Made by a program: the position numbers and the translations under genes
Part shown: in pieces, positions 27,901-32,446 of the stretch
Position numbering within the stretch: the stretch's first letter is position 1
Layout of the letters: each line of letters opens with the position of its first letter
Notes under the pieces: generated by a model
What the model saw: only the letters and a program-made list of their open reading frames with translations
The model's database searches: none
Told to the model about the DNA's origin: nothing
From: Flavobacteriia bacterium
GTDB lineage: Bacteria; Bacteroidota; Bacteroidia; Flavobacteriales_D; Crocinitomicaceae
Reading direction: 5' to 3'
Length of the DNA stretch: 32,446 nucleotides
Assembly (NCBI GenBank): GCA_947464135.1
Contig: CANHVK010000022.1
Coordinates: 1 to 32,446, forward strand

Positions 27901-28763
27901 CCACCACCTCCAGTATTAGATGTATTGGCTGTTGCTCCAGCACCACCTGTTCCAACACTGTAGTAACAAGTAGTAATTCCCGATAAACTTAAATTTGTTA
28001 AATAAGCTAATGCCCCACCACCTCCACTTGACCCTCCTTTTGTAGTACCTGTGGTAGCACCTCCACCTCCACCTCCTCCCCAAGCATAGATATCAACAGA
28101 AGTTACACCAGATGGAACAGTCCAAGAACCACTTCCTGATGACAATGTTTGTTTTAAATATCCTGGATAACCTGTAATTATTATATTATCGATAAATGAA
28201 GAACTAGAACCGCTAACAGTCCATACTAGTACTCTTAAATACAAATTTTGACCTATTATATTTGAAATTTGATAAGTTGAAGTGGTTGCTGAATTAGAAT
28301 TGTATCCAAAATCAACCCAATTTGTTCCATCCGAAGATACTTGAGCTAATAACCCATCAGCATATGATGCAACGATACCTAAATCTACAGATATAGAAAC
28401 GCGACCATAAGTTGAAATATCAATAGGGTTACCCGAATTAGCATACCAAATAGCTACATTCGTTGTTGACAACTTAGTAGTTGCGCCAAAGCTACCTTTT
28501 GCTTCAAATTTACCATTATTTACGTAAAAATAATCATTAGTAGAAAAACCAGTTGCCGCATTCCCAGCTAGTGTTATATTCCAATTAACACCACTAACAT
28601 CTACAGCAGATAATTGGTTTTTACCCTTTCCCGCATGTGAAGCATCATCAAAGTTTTCAGAATAAATAGTAGTTTGAGCATTTAAATTAAACCCTAAAAA
28701 AATGCAAACAACCACCTTCATCCACCCAATCTTACCTCCAAAATTTCTTATAAAATTTCCCAT
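18951..28763 (-). CDS. Giant T9SS type A cargo with PATR, beta-helix and two glycine-rich domains, 3270 residues
   Basis: An ATG at 28763 gives a signal peptide ending FNLNAQ (cleavage near residue 30); an ATG at 28721 (Met15) is an alternative start. In order: jelly-roll-like domain (about 30-200); glycine-rich domain 1 (about 208-444, WTVPSGVTSVDIYAWGGGG); Ig-like modules including two near-identical 90-residue repeats (about 555-734); an Ig-like domain (about 738-830); right-handed beta-helix (about 832-1695, ending YIKGCYEG); strand repeats; PATR repeat (about 1855-1910); glycine-rich domain 2 (about 1978-2212); further PATR repeats (about 2213-2390); Ig-like modules; Fn3-like NNDYFTVERS stretch (about 3084-3185); type A sorting domain (about 3188-3270, VYPNPSDDNRVHVEF, TGMYLLEI). 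It should be exported by T9SS and act at the surface, probably in adhesion or matrix. A lipoprotein gene follows in the same operon. No enzymatic motif is seen. Confidence 0.93.
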   Translation of the reverse strand: MGNFIRNFGGKIGWMKVVVCIFLGFNLNAQTTIYSENFDDASHAGKGKNQLSAVDVSGVNWNITLAGNAATGFSTNDYFYVNNGKFEAKGSFGATTKLSTTNVAIWYANSGNPIDISTYGRVSISVDLGIVASYADGLLAQVSSDGTNWVDFGYNSNSATTSTYQISNIIGQNLYLRVLVWTVSGSSSSFIDNIIITGYPGYLKQTLSSGSGSWTVPSGVTSVDIYAWGGGGGGGATTGTTKGGSSGGGGALAYLTNLSLSGITTCYYSVGTGGAGATANTSNTGGGGTDSWFNKTSNAAPSSSSDGVLAKAGTGGATNGGTKGTGGVGTGSSIGSVLNSGGDGNTGGSYSGAGGGASGSFFGSKQLNVSNLNGTIGNAGGDVDVSGGVCGGSDFGGDGGVGESSSGNGGNGITPGGGGGGSNDATTSAGGSGANGMIILVYLSPPTITTSASFSTFSACSGSNSTSQSFTVSGVNMSAGILVNPPVGYEVSTTSDFSSNIGTNGTGITVGSSGTIASTTIYVRTTTAASNGASGNITCTSTGATQKDIATGSATISPTSVGGSIAGSATVCTGTNSTGLTLSGHTGTITKWQSSTVSDFSSAVTDIVNATTTQTATNLTATTYYRAVITSGSCAATNSATATVTVSPTSVGGSIAGSATVCTGTNSTVLTLSGHTGSITKWQYSTASDFSAGLTDVANTTASLTATDLTSTTYYRAVVTNGVCAAANSASATVTVETQSPTTSAAGSDITLPTCGTPSIVLGANTPSVGTGVWSITSGPNTNTNQLSSTSSASATFTPAGGAGTYVLRWTISNSCGSNFDEVSITVSGSSYSGILKVGVSGGHFTSLNDAITKLNSCGYTGNIILELQSNYDGTSTTEGASNPMITFPSTFASVASSSIRTITIQPASGVNSKTITSSSTTGTILLNGADYIYFNGSPAGTPGSGATMSKTNNLTISNSSTSGYVFKFINDATYNKIEYCNVSGVNTAANNGSIWFSTGAASGTGNEYNQINYCEIYDGATKPTNAIYSLGDATVNNDITINGNYIYNYFSSSTSHSGLLLSDYNTKWIITNNKFYQTSAIDIGAAVTHRVIDIEYTLSAGNDFTITGNTIGGNQSNNSGTYDFTGHATASNSFTAIYLKVGTSTASTIHSNTIKNIKLTDVRQTATTSVEGMFNGIAILAGSANIGASGNKNVIGSNSSTSSISFNCVAADARIFGIYCNSTGTVNISYNDIGGIGTTDQAITTATQLYGIYNHSAGTITIANNTIDSLRCGGASTTSAAHLLYGIFNRGATAIDISNNTISKCIVYSTGAAKLYGIYNETGATGAKIESNSLTNLRLGTTVTNNASANVTVIYNEAAPSISISSNTISAITCKNGYFRGIQDNVAATGTHTISSNTIGSSTSNDISIASTTTTVSMGINAASTGIYIISSNTIQNISQSGDAAKDLYGIQIGSTGTYTVSENTIDKLYNNISTSPHRSSVMGVNMAGIPNASSVIKKNKITNFKNLNPNGGYIYGIIGLTATSLNAYNNFFECDNEGSSNNNALSIYGIYGDYITSLVAYHNTIYISGHTTVNSMDGYSFCIRQGATPNVKNNILINTRTDGGSTASQGITYGTFSDATYDYNYYYVKDATLTSGGGTSSRYHRDGTNTLITINSDGSLTSSGYTTVGTGTNLGATVSDDIRGSTREEYIKGCYEGVGMIYYSRYADDNTNANTLTNWTTKRDGSGSTPSNFTSESKFKIQTGHKYQVTSTWSGHASSIIYVESGGALDVNAQTLSTWSNFDLAGTGVSSSGALLSTSASPTSASLPITLSANATVTSSGTGNLTLTGNITTAGYTLTVNGDNNTTISTGVISGSGIVSKSGSGILTLSGTNTHTGGTTVSAGTLAIGNDSGLGSGTLTISGGSLDASGADRTIINPVIIYNDFIFTGSNNLTQNTGSVGLTGTSVITVNNNNLTINGVISNSGNGTVTVTSTGNGTWTCPAGVTSATVHCWGGGGGGAYALVNGGTAGGGGGAYVRSTLTVSAGQVYNYTVGTGGTKGIGSSSTAATAGGDSYFGNTSAGSSAGASNIAKGGGAGISNTAGSGGTSAASTVSGSSTQKYSGGNGYTGGYTGGSPDNDCTSAQTGGTGGGGAGSGSNGSGPANTSTQSSCALTGGSGTYPGGSGGSGGLDGNGSDGSQPGGGGGGSDGGSNVNGGAGGAGQIIIIYTPSDKSITKSGAGILTLGGTNTFSNGVTLNAGTLNINNAAALGATTGTFTINGGTINNTSGSSITMNNYPMSWAGHFTFTGSNALSTGTGAVTMTATRQVTVSASTLTVSGIISGATYGLTKLGVGTMTLSGVNTYTGATTVTAGTLAMGVNNAIPVGGGGVVLNGGTLSTGNFTAGSTTTDLGTLTLSENSTLALGSTGTLYFSSSTGVSWTAAKTLTITGFVSSATNTAGTAGRLFVDYRSGNDCSNCGLTGSSGTNQLGLISFNTATINGVAGTYGAMQMVSGEIVAVSVTATITLASNTVNAASNCASSTKVPIQSFSLAITNGSGNLTNVGFTTTGNYAETDITNYKLWYGTDNDLNHLNTTLITTLNSLGDAGTRAFTAFTSPTLSSGSTYYFWITMDVASNPTNNVTLGVNAITTTNLTSTSTKAGSDTDTGGTQTLKAVPTTSNAGTDQISTATCGVTQTTLDGNNPTVGIGNWSIFSGTGGILTDATLRNTTFTGALGSTYVLRWTVSNTSCNSSTDDVTITFNSPMSTTPANGDYVWRGTDNTWSTASNWLSHNGTAYSVAGSAPTSSSRVIITNANSCPSSQPILGSNVSVGSLIIESGATLNQSTYTISINGGFTNNGTFTAGTGTTTFTGTGAVSGVNTFYNLVMNGTGITTTLSDNQTITNGLTLTNGKLSIASNKTLSLGSTSGDIILTGGSSSSYIVTTDNTSAIKRFINSKNDQGYVFPMGDATIYSPMTFTLNNATGSISNAYLTTYVVDGYVPGFNQSQYTTKISRYWSVEPSGMTSPNYDISYTYDDTDISGTETALLPIKKSGTTWYKPNNALNITTGTKEGTGSVNDATNTLTWTGLSTFSFDTGTGDEAQPLPIHLLYFTAKPEAKKVRLDWATASETNNDYFTVERSQDGEHFSELFKKPGAGISTTNLYYFGYDNKPITGTSYYRLKQTDFDGKYEYSDIESVSLQGTSDFEGLKVYPNPSDDNRVHVEFSGEQKKEVTCILHDAVGKEIAVNVFEADKGLNSFTLEYPEVATGMYLLEIRSSDGNVQQIQLKLGK
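21960..23200 (-). other. PATR repeat split by an inserted glycine-rich domain
   Basis: Within the giant gene, residues near 1965-1977 end a PATR half (LTINGVISNSGNG), bases 22830-22130 encode the glycine-rich domain (WTCPAGVTSATVHCWGGGG ... GAGGAGQIIIIYT), and the second PATR half resumes directly with SITKSGAGILTLGGTNTFSNG. Canonical PATR repeats run INGVISGSG-SLTKSGAGTLTLSG without a break, as in the intact copies at about 23200 and 21790. Confidence 0.75.
26561..27100 (-). repeat. Two tandem 270-bp coding repeats
   Basis: Bases 26561-26830 and 26831-27100 are direct copies in register (90 codons). Landmarks such as TTACCGTTGC (26561, 26831) and GTACCTGTACAAACTGT recur exactly 270 bp apart. 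They encode the SPTSVGGSIAGSATVCTGTN modules (about residues 555-644 and 645-734). Such in-frame repeats can change number by recombination or replication slippage. Confidence 0.85.
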
Positions 28764-28848
28764 AATCTATGTATGTTAACCCCTTATTTCCTTAAGAAAA
28801 AAGAGAAAATTATTTTTTTAATATATTTGGCGCGTTTTTTTTCGTTTT

Positions 28849-28879
28849 CAAATCAAAAAACGTGAAGGTCAGAAACAAA
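28849..28879 (-). promoter_or_regulatory. Candidate promoter of the giant protein operon
   Basis: On the minus strand TTTG (28879-28876) is followed after exactly 19 bp by TTGATTTG (28856-28849). This fits the Bacteroidota pattern TTTG-N19-TAnnTTTG with one mismatch in the -7 box. The predicted start lies near 28842, giving a leader of about 80 nt. Confidence 0.5.
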
Positions 28880-29034
28880 TCGAAATGATTAATTTGCTAA
28901 AAACAGGGTCTAAACTAGACTTTTATTATTAACTCTTAACCATTGCATTATGTTACTAATCAATCGCATACCAAATTTACTTAGTTAAAAACGACAACGC
29001 TCGTTTGCGCGTGCTTTCTAACAAAACGTTTAAA

Positions 29035-29066
29035 CTTTTGAATCGTTGCTTTTGAAAGCTTTTGAA
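29035..29066. repeat. Triple CTTTTGAA motif before the recombinase
   Basis: CTTTTGAA occurs at 29035-29042, 29049-29056 and 29059-29066; the middle copy forms the palindrome GCTTTTGAAAGC (29048-29059). Short iterated sites upstream of a recombinase gene can be arm-type binding sites, an attachment site or an operator. Nothing in the sequence decides between these. Confidence 0.35.
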
Positions 29067-29211
29067 AACAAGTAGTCTAACAAACAAATATATAAAAAGT
29101 ACACAAAAAAAAGGATGTAATCTCCTGTTTTTTATGGTTTAGTTTTCAACAAAAATTTAAAAAAGGGTGGAAAAACGAGCTTTTTTTTAGATTACCACCA
29201 TTTATTATAAA

Positions 29212-30528
29212 ATGGTTAATTTGTTTAAAATCAAAAAACTAAATTTTTCTAAATCATTATCAATACAAGCTATGGAAACTATTAATTTCAACTTACGGTC
29301 TGTATTCCCTAGAAAAGTAACTACGATCCTGTTGATTGTCCGTTTGAAGGGCAAAAAAATAGTTGTTTCCACAAGAGAAAAAATTTTAGTAGAAGATTGG
29401 GATAAAAAAACACAACGTGCAAACAACCATGAAAAAAAACATGTACATGAGGTTATCAACAGAAGATTAGACACTATTGAAAATGCTGTTTTCAAACTAT
29501 TGAAAGATTTTGAAAATAAACCAGTTGAACCAAACTTAAATTTCTTAAAACAAAACATTCTTTTTCATATTGAAAATCAACAAAAAAACGATCCGAGTGA
29601 TTATTTCTGGAAGCTTTTTGATACATTTGTTTCATACAAACGCAAGAGCACTCAATCTTTCAAAGAGTATGATTTGGCATTGAGAAAACACCTAAAATCA
29701 GTAGAACGTATAACTGGTATTCCCATCAATTTTAATGCGCTTCATTACAATGAACAGGGTTTTATCGAGCGTTTTCGTTATTATTTAACCCACGAAGCGA
29801 TAAACAAAAAAGGAACCTTTGGGCTACTCACCAACACCATTTGGAAGCAATTTAAAAATTTGAAAGCGTTTTTAAACTGGTGTTTTGATCAAAATCATAT
29901 TCCTAGATTTTCTATCAAACATCTTAACGCACAAATTGAACATATTGATCATGTATATCTTACAAATGAAGAATTAATTTCCTTGGAAAATCTTATACTT
30001 CAAGAGGAAGAAAAAACAATTCGTGACTTATTTTTATTAAGTTGCGAAACGGGTTTGCGATTCAGTGATTTATGTACATTGAGTTCTGTTTCTCCAAACA
30101 CCGATTTTTTTGAAGTTTACCCTAAAAAAACGCGAAAAAAAGAACCATCTAAACGTATCATTATCCCATTTTCCGCACGTGTGAAAAGAGTTATACAGAC
30201 AAACAATGGTCAAATTCCTAGTTATTCCTATGCTAAAATCAATCGTTTTAACTCAATCCTAAAAGAACTTTGTGAAAAAGCCGAAATCAATTCGGAATGT
30301 GTTCATTATCGAATTGTTCAAGGAATAGAAATTATGTCTTTATGTAAAAAATACGAATTGGTTACTTCTCATACAGGTCGTAGAACTTTTTGCACCTTAA
30401 AATTTTTAGCAGGAATGCCAAGTCACGCCATCATGAAATTTAGTGGTCATTCTTCGGAACAAAATTTTTTACGCTACTTAAGGTTGGATGCTGAAATTGT
30501 TGCGCATCGTTATCGAAGTTTTTTTTGA
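29212..30528 (+). CDS. Tyrosine recombinase (Bacteroidota phage-integrase type)
   Basis: The 438-residue protein has an arm-type N-terminal domain (about 21-100: TILLIVRLKGKKIVVSTREKI... and WD), a SAM-like core-binding domain (about 120-240, FWKLFDTFVSYKRKSTQ) and a C-terminal catalytic domain. The catalytic set is complete: Arg283 in CETGLRFSDL, a Lys in the beta-hairpin VYPKKTRKKEPSKR, His387-x2-Arg390 in SHTGRRTF, His413 in FSGHSS and nucleophile Tyr422 in FLRYLRLD. It should therefore be active in DNA cleavage and joining. ATG at 29212 or Met21 at 29272 could be the start. No phage, conjugation or transposition genes accompany it, and I found no duplicated attachment site, so it may be the remnant of an island or a local rearrangement enzyme. 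It is followed by dispersed repeats and an ATPase gene. Confidence 0.95.
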   Translation: MVNLFKIKKLNFSKSLSIQAMETINFNLRSVFPRKVTTILLIVRLKGKKIVVSTREKILVEDWDKKTQRANNHEKKHVHEVINRRLDTIENAVFKLLKDFENKPVEPNLNFLKQNILFHIENQQKNDPSDYFWKLFDTFVSYKRKSTQSFKEYDLALRKHLKSVERITGIPINFNALHYNEQGFIERFRYYLTHEAINKKGTFGLLTNTIWKQFKNLKAFLNWCFDQNHIPRFSIKHLNAQIEHIDHVYLTNEELISLENLILQEEEKTIRDLFLLSCETGLRFSDLCTLSSVSPNTDFFEVYPKKTRKKEPSKRIIIPFSARVKRVIQTNNGQIPSYSYAKINRFNSILKELCEKAEINSECVHYRIVQGIEIMSLCKKYELVTSHTGRRTFCTLKFLAGMPSHAIMKFSGHSSEQNFLRYLRLDAEIVAHRYRSFF

Positions 30529-30550
30529 GGGGTTCAGATTAGAATATTGC

Positions 30551-30574
30551 AGATTGGAAGATTGAAAGATTGAA
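30551..30574. repeat. Tandem AGATTGAA octamers
   Basis: AGATTGGA, AGATTGAA and AGATTGAA follow without gaps, starting 23 bp after the recombinase stop. This is a simple low-complexity repeat of the sort found between genes in related genomes. Confidence 0.6.
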
Positions 30575-30580
30575 AAATTT

Positions 30581-30846
30581 TGACGCAGTGAACGCAGAGA
30601 AAATTTATTAGATAAAAGACTGAAAGACGAAAGACATCATCAGACCTACGTACATACACTTTTGGGACTCTATCGTTGCTTTTTAACACAGAGGACACAG
30701 AGAAATTAGGAATTATAGATGATGAATTGAAGAGCTCAGAGGACTTTGTGAATTCTTTGTGATCTCTGTGGTTATTTTTTTGACACGGAGGACGCAGAGG
30801 AAATTTATTAGACACAAGACTAGGAGGCGTTAGACATCAGACAATA
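30581..30846. repeat. Degenerate 200-bp direct repeat with CACAGAG words
   Basis: TGACGCAGTGAACGCAGAG...AAATTTATTAGA...AGAC (from 30581) recurs as TGACACGGAGGACGCAGAGG...AAATTTATTAGA...AGAC (from 30781), exactly 200 bp later. Between them AACACAGAGGACACAGAG (near 30685-30702) faces the inverted TTTGTGATCTCTGTGGTT (near 30756-30773). Wording and period resemble the 204-205 bp units at 17971-18584. The non-coding spacer 30529-31056 holds nothing else that I can call a gene. Confidence 0.7.
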
Positions 30847-30937
30847 TTCTCCTTCCCGCTTTAAACTTTGTGATTTAAATAGAATTTAAGTATACCACCT
30901 ATTATATTATACTAATTCAATTAAAACTAAAAATGAA

Positions 30938-30972
30938 CTACCAAATCTATGAAAAAAAAATACTTTTGGTAG
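30938..30972. repeat. 8-bp inverted repeat around a poly-A loop
   Basis: CTACCAAA (30938-30945) and TTTGGTAG (30965-30972) are perfect inverted copies with a 19-base loop containing A9. It lies about 85 bp before the ATPase start. It may be a chance match or a weak regulatory hairpin. Confidence 0.3.
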
Positions 30973-31027
30973 ATTAATAATTTGAATAAAACAAATAGAA
31001 CATACAACCAAATCAAATTATTTTAAC

Positions 31028-31035
31028 TACATTTG
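31028..31035 (+). promoter_or_regulatory. Candidate -7 box of the ATPase gene
   Basis: TACATTTG matches the Bacteroidota -7 consensus TAnnTTTG and lies 21 bp before the ATG at 31057. No TTTG is seen at the expected upstream spacing, so this is a partial match. Confidence 0.4.
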
Positions 31036-31056
31036 GTCGTTAAATATTTTTATAAA

Positions 31057-32446
31057 ATGGTTGGTAGAGAAACTGAAACAGCAAGATTAAAGAATTCACT
31101 AAACACTTCAACATCTGAATTAATAGCTATTTACGGAAGAAGAAGAATCGGTAAAACATACTTAATTCGAAACTGTTATAAAAATGACATTGTCTTTGAA
31201 GCTACAGGATTATACCAAGGTACAATAGAACAACAATTAAGGGTCTTTCTTCGTCAATTAAAAGTAGTTTCTAAAACATTTAATGAAGTTGAAAAAATAG
31301 CAAATTGGGAAGATGCATTTGAACTTCTAAAAAAATATATTTCAGGATTGAGAAGTAAAAATAAAAAAGTAATTTTTATCGATGAATTTCCTTGGTTTGA
31401 CACGCATAAATCAGATTTCTTAATGTATTTCGGTCATTTCTGGAATACTTATTGTGAAAAAAGAAACGATTTGATTGTAGTTTTATGTGGTTCAGCAGCT
31501 TCTTATATGGTGCAAAACATACTTCAAAACAAAGGAAGTCTTCATAATCGACTAACCTATAAACTTCAAATAAATCCTTTTACATTATACGAAACAAAGC
31601 AATATCTTGGGCAAAAAGGAATCAATTGGACACATTATAATATTGTACAACTTTATATTATACTTGGAGGTATCCCTCATTATTTATCTAAAATAACTAA
31701 ACAAGAAAGCGTAACGCAAAACATTCAACGTCTTTGCTTTGATTTAAATGGCGATTTAGTAAATGAATTTGAAGAAGTTTTTGAATCCCTATTTACGCAA
31801 TCCAATACACATAAAGAAATAGTAAGAGCTCTTGGAAAAACGCAAAAAGGATTAACAAGAGATGATCTGATTCGTAACACATCTTTAACGGGTGGAGGAA
31901 ATTTTTCTAAAGCATTAAATGAATTAGTAGTTTCTGGATTTGTTTCTTTTTCAAAAACATATGGAAACAAAAAAAAATTAACAACCTACAGACTAAGTGA
32001 TGAATATTCAAGATTTTACTTAAAATATATCGAACCAAATAAAAATCAAAGTCTACATTTTTGGCTTACGCTATCCAGAGATCAATCATTCATCAGTTGG
32101 TGTGGTTTCAACTTTGAAACAATCTGTTTAAAACATATTCATCAAATAAAAAAAGCATTAGGAATCGTCGGGATTCATTCAGAAAACACTAGCTGGAAGA
32201 ATGAAAATGCACAAATCGATTTAATTATTGACCGTTCTGACAAATGGATAAATTTGATCGAAATGAAATTTTACAATCAAGAATACACCATCGACAAAAG
32301 TGAATACCAAAAATTAATTAACCGTATACAGTATTATCAATCAGCAACAAAAACAAAAAAACACATTTCTCTAGTGATGATTTCACCTTTTGGAATAAAA
32401 CAGAATGAATATGCAAGAGAGATAGTAGATAATGATTTCACCATTG
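31057..32446 (+). CDS. Archaeal-type ATPase with DUF234-like C-terminus (3' end missing)
   Basis: The frame runs from ATG at 31057 to the window edge (463 codons seen). It starts MVGRETETARLKN, then Walker A IYGRRRIGKTYLIR (about residues 27-40), Walker B KKVIFIDEFPWFD (about 105-117), sensor-1-like VVLCGSAASYM (about 145-155) and the family-typical LHNRLTYKLQINPFTLYE and LGGIPHYLSKI. A winged-helix part follows (about 250-310: RALGKTQKGLTRDDLIRNT, GGGNFSKALNELVVSGFV), then the DUF234 nuclease-like tail, with NENAQIDLIIDRSD and INLIEMKFYN, whose D...E-x-K pattern resembles PD-(D/E)xK enzymes. Such ATPases are common accessory genes in Bacteroidota and archaea, often near mobile elements; their role is unsettled. 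The gene lies 528 bp after the recombinase and is probably a separate unit. Few residues are likely to be missing. Confidence 0.92.
   Translation, partial: MVGRETETARLKNSLNTSTSELIAIYGRRRIGKTYLIRNCYKNDIVFEATGLYQGTIEQQLRVFLRQLKVVSKTFNEVEKIANWEDAFELLKKYISGLRSKNKKVIFIDEFPWFDTHKSDFLMYFGHFWNTYCEKRNDLIVVLCGSAASYMVQNILQNKGSLHNRLTYKLQINPFTLYETKQYLGQKGINWTHYNIVQLYIILGGIPHYLSKITKQESVTQNIQRLCFDLNGDLVNEFEEVFESLFTQSNTHKEIVRALGKTQKGLTRDDLIRNTSLTGGGNFSKALNELVVSGFVSFSKTYGNKKKLTTYRLSDEYSRFYLKYIEPNKNQSLHFWLTLSRDQSFISWCGFNFETICLKHIHQIKKALGIVGIHSENTSWKNENAQIDLIIDRSDKWINLIEMKFYNQEYTIDKSEYQKLINRIQYYQSATKTKKHISLVMISPFGIKQNEYAREIVDNDFTI

Larger units (their letters stand above)
28764..29211. other. 448-bp divergent spacer
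   Basis: This spacer lies between the giant gene (minus) and the recombinase gene (plus) and must hold both promoters. It contains a candidate promoter for the giant gene (28849-28879), a short palindrome GTCTAAACTAGAC (28908-28920), and three CTTTTGAA words (29035-29066). I see no tRNA, other RNA gene or convincing small gene in it. Confidence 0.6.

Noticed and set aside
28764-29211. tRNA or small RNA gene as an integrase attachment site
   Set aside because: No cloverleaf-like sequence or tRNA 3' end was seen in the spacer.
30534-30815. 93-codon frame on the minus strand after the recombinase
   Set aside because: It is made of dispersed CACAGAG/AAAGAC repeat sequence and has no coding character.
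30934-30978. Tiny frame MNYQIYEKKILLVD before the ATPase
   Set aside because: Fourteen codons, no recognisable leader features, and partly made of the poly-A loop; no support as a gene.
1-32446. A new defence or secretion system as a whole
   Set aside because: Apart from the recombinase/ATPase pair and the giant protein-lipoprotein operon, the genes belong to known families with ordinary neighbours; the evidence does not support naming a new system.

Overview
The window is AT-rich DNA from a member of the Bacteroidota, most likely a Flavobacteriales-type bacterium. The evidence is protein content: a type B (gliding-motility-associated, CHU_C) C-terminal domain, two giant secreted proteins with type A type-IX-secretion (T9SS) sorting domains, a PorE-like TPR/propeller/OmpA protein, and promoter-like TAnnTTTG boxes without clear Shine-Dalgarno sites. 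The genus cannot be fixed from the sequence alone.

Layout. 1-2.7 kb: the C-terminal two-thirds or less of a PKD-rich T9SS type B surface protein, then an MgtC/SapB membrane protein 4 bp downstream, closed by a bidirectional terminator. 2.8-4.6 kb (minus): a Nif3-like metal protein followed 2 bp later by its usual partner, a coiled-coil C4 zinc-ribbon protein. 4.7-6.7 kb: the PorE-like outer-membrane/peptidoglycan anchor protein. 6.7-7.5 kb (minus): two small proteins of unknown function, the first preceded by a paired palindrome that looks like an operator. 7.8-11.4 kb: a two-gene phosphorelay, made of a sigma-54-dependent NtrC-type response regulator and a soluble hybrid histidine kinase with PAS, kinase core, receiver and Hpt-like modules. 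11.4-17.8 kb (minus): a 2139-residue T9SS cargo rich in beta-helix repeats. 17.8-18.7 kb: non-coding DNA with three tandem 204-205 bp units. 18.7-28.8 kb (minus): a 3270-residue T9SS giant protein and, 11 bp behind it, an 80-residue lipoprotein, ending in a large hairpin terminator. 29.2-30.5 kb: a complete tyrosine recombinase. 30.5-31.1 kb: non-coding DNA with a degenerate 200-bp direct repeat of the same word family as the 18-kb region. 31.1 kb to the end: an archaeal-type/DUF234 ATPase running off the window.

How the parts relate. Most of the window concerns the cell surface: T9SS cargo (three proteins), a candidate T9SS or envelope anchor (PorE-like), and a phosphorelay that could control some of it, although no target promoter is proven. 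The giant protein, its small lipoprotein and the recombinase are bracketed by related intergenic repeats, which suggests (inference only) a block that can be exchanged or rearranged. The most unusual single structure is in the 3270-residue protein: a glycine-rich domain of about 235 residues sits inside a passenger-associated (PATR) repeat exactly at the joint between its two conserved halves, and a homologous glycine-rich domain occurs near the N-terminus. I found no tRNA, rRNA, CRISPR array or insertion sequence.
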